Shown here: in pieces, positions 62,902-64,000 of the stretch
Layout of the letters: each line of letters starts with the position of its first letter
How positions within the stretch are numbered: the first letter of the stretch is position 1
Origin: Paremcibacter congregatus
GTDB taxonomy: Bacteria > Pseudomonadota > Alphaproteobacteria > Sphingomonadales > Emcibacteraceae
Direction: 5' to 3'
Assembly (NCBI RefSeq): GCF_006385135.1
Contig: NZ_CP041025.1
Span: 3,317,501-3,381,500 of the forward strand
Length of the DNA stretch: 64,000 nucleotides
Program-made: the position numbers and the translations under genes
The notes under the pieces: generated by a model
Told to the model about the DNA's origin: nothing
Database searches by the model: none
The model's input: the letters and a program-made list of their open reading frames with translations, nothing else

Positions 62902-63898
62902 TATCGTCTGGCCATTCGCAAGAGGCATGATCTTTTTCTTGCATAATCACCACCTTACCCATTGCCTTGGCGGTACCCAGACGAAGAAGTGCTTGGGGGA
63001 TTTGATCAAACGGATAACATCTGTCAATTACGGGATGCAGTTCTCCCGCCACAGATTGCCGCGCCAGTTCCGCCATATCCTGCTGATTCTGTCTGTGCCC
63101 GGTAAGCCCCATTTTCTTGGAGCTTAATAGGGAGATCAGAGGTCCAAGCAACAAAGACTGAAGCAAACATCCCATGGTGCCGCCCAGCATCAGGTAAACC
63201 CCGCCGGGACGCAAAACACGCCAATAAGAGAGAATGGACCGGTGGGCCATGACGTCGACAATCAGGTCAAATTTCGGTCCGCCAACCACGAAATCCTGCG
63301 TTTCATAATCAATCACATGGTCGGCCCCGATCCGCCGCATCACCGCGAGCTTGCCGCCGTGATCGACACCCGTCACCTCGGCCCCCAGACGTTTGGCGAT
63401 CTGGATCGCGAAACACCCGACACTGCCACCACCGCCATTGATCATAACATGCTGGCCCGCACGCAATTTTCCGGCGTTTCCAAGCGCCTGCAAGGCTGCC
63501 ACCCCGGCCTGAGGCAGAGCAGAGGCTTCTGCAAAACTCAATCCTGCAGGAATGGGCGTCACTTCTGTCCGGCGCATACAAACATATTCGGCAAATCCCC
63601 CGAAATGGCCAAAGCTGTCCCCAAAGACCCTGTCCCCCACCTTGAAGCCCGTTACCGTATCGCCTACGGCTTCCACCACACCGGCAATATCCGACCCCAA
63701 TATCGGATGACCCGGTGTAAAGAGCCCGAAGATGCGGGCATAAAAAGGGTTTCCGGTCAAAATTTCCCAGTCCGAAGCATTGAGTGAAGTGGCCTGAATC
63801 CTGATCAGAAGCTCATCGGCTTTTGGTCTTGGCTGCGGCACCTCAACCAGGGTCAATTCTTCCGGCGAACCATATTTATGGTAGGTAAAGGCTTTCAT
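62897..63898 (-). CDS. Medium-chain NAD(P)-dependent alcohol dehydrogenase / quinone reductase-like
   Basis: 333 residues. MDR superfamily: MKAFTYHKYGSPEELTLVEVP at the start, GSDIAGVVEAVGDTVTGFKVGDRVFG, and nucleotide-binding HVMINGGGGSVGCFAIQIAKRLGAEVTGV (Gly-rich, near 152-180). There is no structural Zn Cys cluster, so it is closer to zeta-crystallin / Tmr-type NADPH reductases. ATGA overlap with the next gene, which also encodes an MDR protein. Confidence 0.92.
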   Translation of the reverse strand: MKAFTYHKYGSPEELTLVEVPQPRPKADELLIRIQATSLNASDWEILTGNPFYARIFGLFTPGHPILGSDIAGVVEAVGDTVTGFKVGDRVFGDSFGHFGGFAEYVCMRRTEVTPIPAGLSFAEASALPQAGVAALQALGNAGKLRAGQHVMINGGGGSVGCFAIQIAKRLGAEVTGVDHGGKLAVMRRIGADHVIDYETQDFVVGGPKFDLIVDVMAHRSILSYWRVLRPGGVYLMLGGTMGCLLQSLLLGPLISLLSSKKMGLTGHRQNQQDMAELARQSVAGELHPVIDRCYPFDQIPQALLRLGTAKAMGKVVIMQEKDHASCEWPDDS

Positions 63899-64000
63899 TC
63901 CGTCACCGTAATGGTAATATTGCCGGCCTTGCCGCCGCTGTCGAGATAACGGTGCGCCCCGGCAATATCCGCGAGGGAGTAATCCCGGTCAATCAATGGT
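63895..64000 (-). CDS. C-terminal end of a second MDR (zinc-type/quinone reductase) protein, cut by the window edge
   Basis: Only the last 34 codons are inside: PLIDRDYSLADIAGAHRYLD then a Gly/Lys/Ala segment ending TITVTE and TGA, the typical end of quinone oxidoreductase-like MDR proteins. Stop overlaps the next gene's start as ATGA, so the two are translationally coupled. Confidence 0.8.
   Translation of the reverse strand, partial: PLIDRDYSLADIAGAHRYLDSGGKAGNITITVTE

Overview
The window is a chromosomal stretch of an alphaproteobacterium. The evidence is a CarD regulator, a mitochondrial SUV3-type helicase, a BolA / J-domain / CobS / CobT / phytase-like / rpmB block, a gene-transfer-agent type holin, and an alphaproteobacterial LexA box (GTTC-N7-GTTC). 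The DNA is GC-rich by eye, with AT-rich promoters. A PEP-CTERM protein and a NavAb-like sodium channel fit an aquatic or marine heterotroph; I cannot name the genus with confidence. There are no rRNA, tRNA, insertion-sequence or CRISPR features I can support.

Layout. 1-8.7 kb: an efflux outer-membrane lipoprotein cut by the window edge, a degenerate PPP-type phosphatase, CarD, a PEP-CTERM protein, 7Fe ferredoxin, TetR-TerB, a retropepsin-like protease, a secreted amidohydrolase and an S4-domain RNA-binding protein. 8.7-12 kb: a large SUV3-like helicase with a duplicated helicase motif V and a repeat-rich tail. 12-16.2 kb: a nitroreductase, a lemA-DUF3137-DUF6544-like operon and an AsmA-like protein. 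16.3-18 kb: a three-gene cassette (unknown protein, M15 peptidoglycan peptidase, GTA-type holin) under a promoter whose -35 lies inside a perfect LexA box. 18-20.7 kb: an AI-2E family permease, a voltage-gated sodium channel and an unknown protein. 20.9-27.5 kb: a complete leucine/isovalerate (liu) operon, mccB-liuC-mccA-mvaB-ivd. 27.6-32.5 kb: an XRE regulator divergent from a small-ORF module with a structured leader, a methyltransferase, an ECF sigma/DUF6768-like pair and LysR-AEC. 32.5-39.4 kb: an MBL hydrolase, bolA, J-domain, cobS, cobT, a TetR, a phytase-like protein and rpmB. 39.5-48.5 kb: an SRPBCC/ArsR pair, meaB, a SulP transporter, GNAT, a frameshifted S9 peptidase, a cupin and methylmalonyl-CoA mutase. 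48.6-57.4 kb: a TPR-methyltransferase, a PhyH oxygenase, two tandem DUF885 proteins, a class V aminotransferase and Lrp. 57.8-64 kb: etfBA-hbd, DUF924, YHS, a sorbosone-dehydrogenase-like protein and two medium-chain dehydrogenases.

Many genes serve acyl-CoA catabolism. The liu operon converts isovaleryl-CoA to acetoacetate and acetyl-CoA, ETF accepts the electrons of isovaleryl-CoA dehydrogenase, Hbd works on 3-hydroxyacyl-CoA, and the B12-dependent mutase with its chaperone MeaB drains propionyl-CoA to succinyl-CoA; CobS/CobT belong to B12 synthesis. An ATAGA-N5-TCTAT palindrome occurs both upstream of the liu operon and upstream of the lysR gene 2.7 kb away, which suggests a regulatory link.

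The most interesting element is the apparently SOS-controlled, phage-derived lysis cassette at 16.3-17.95 kb, which stands alone without phage structural genes.
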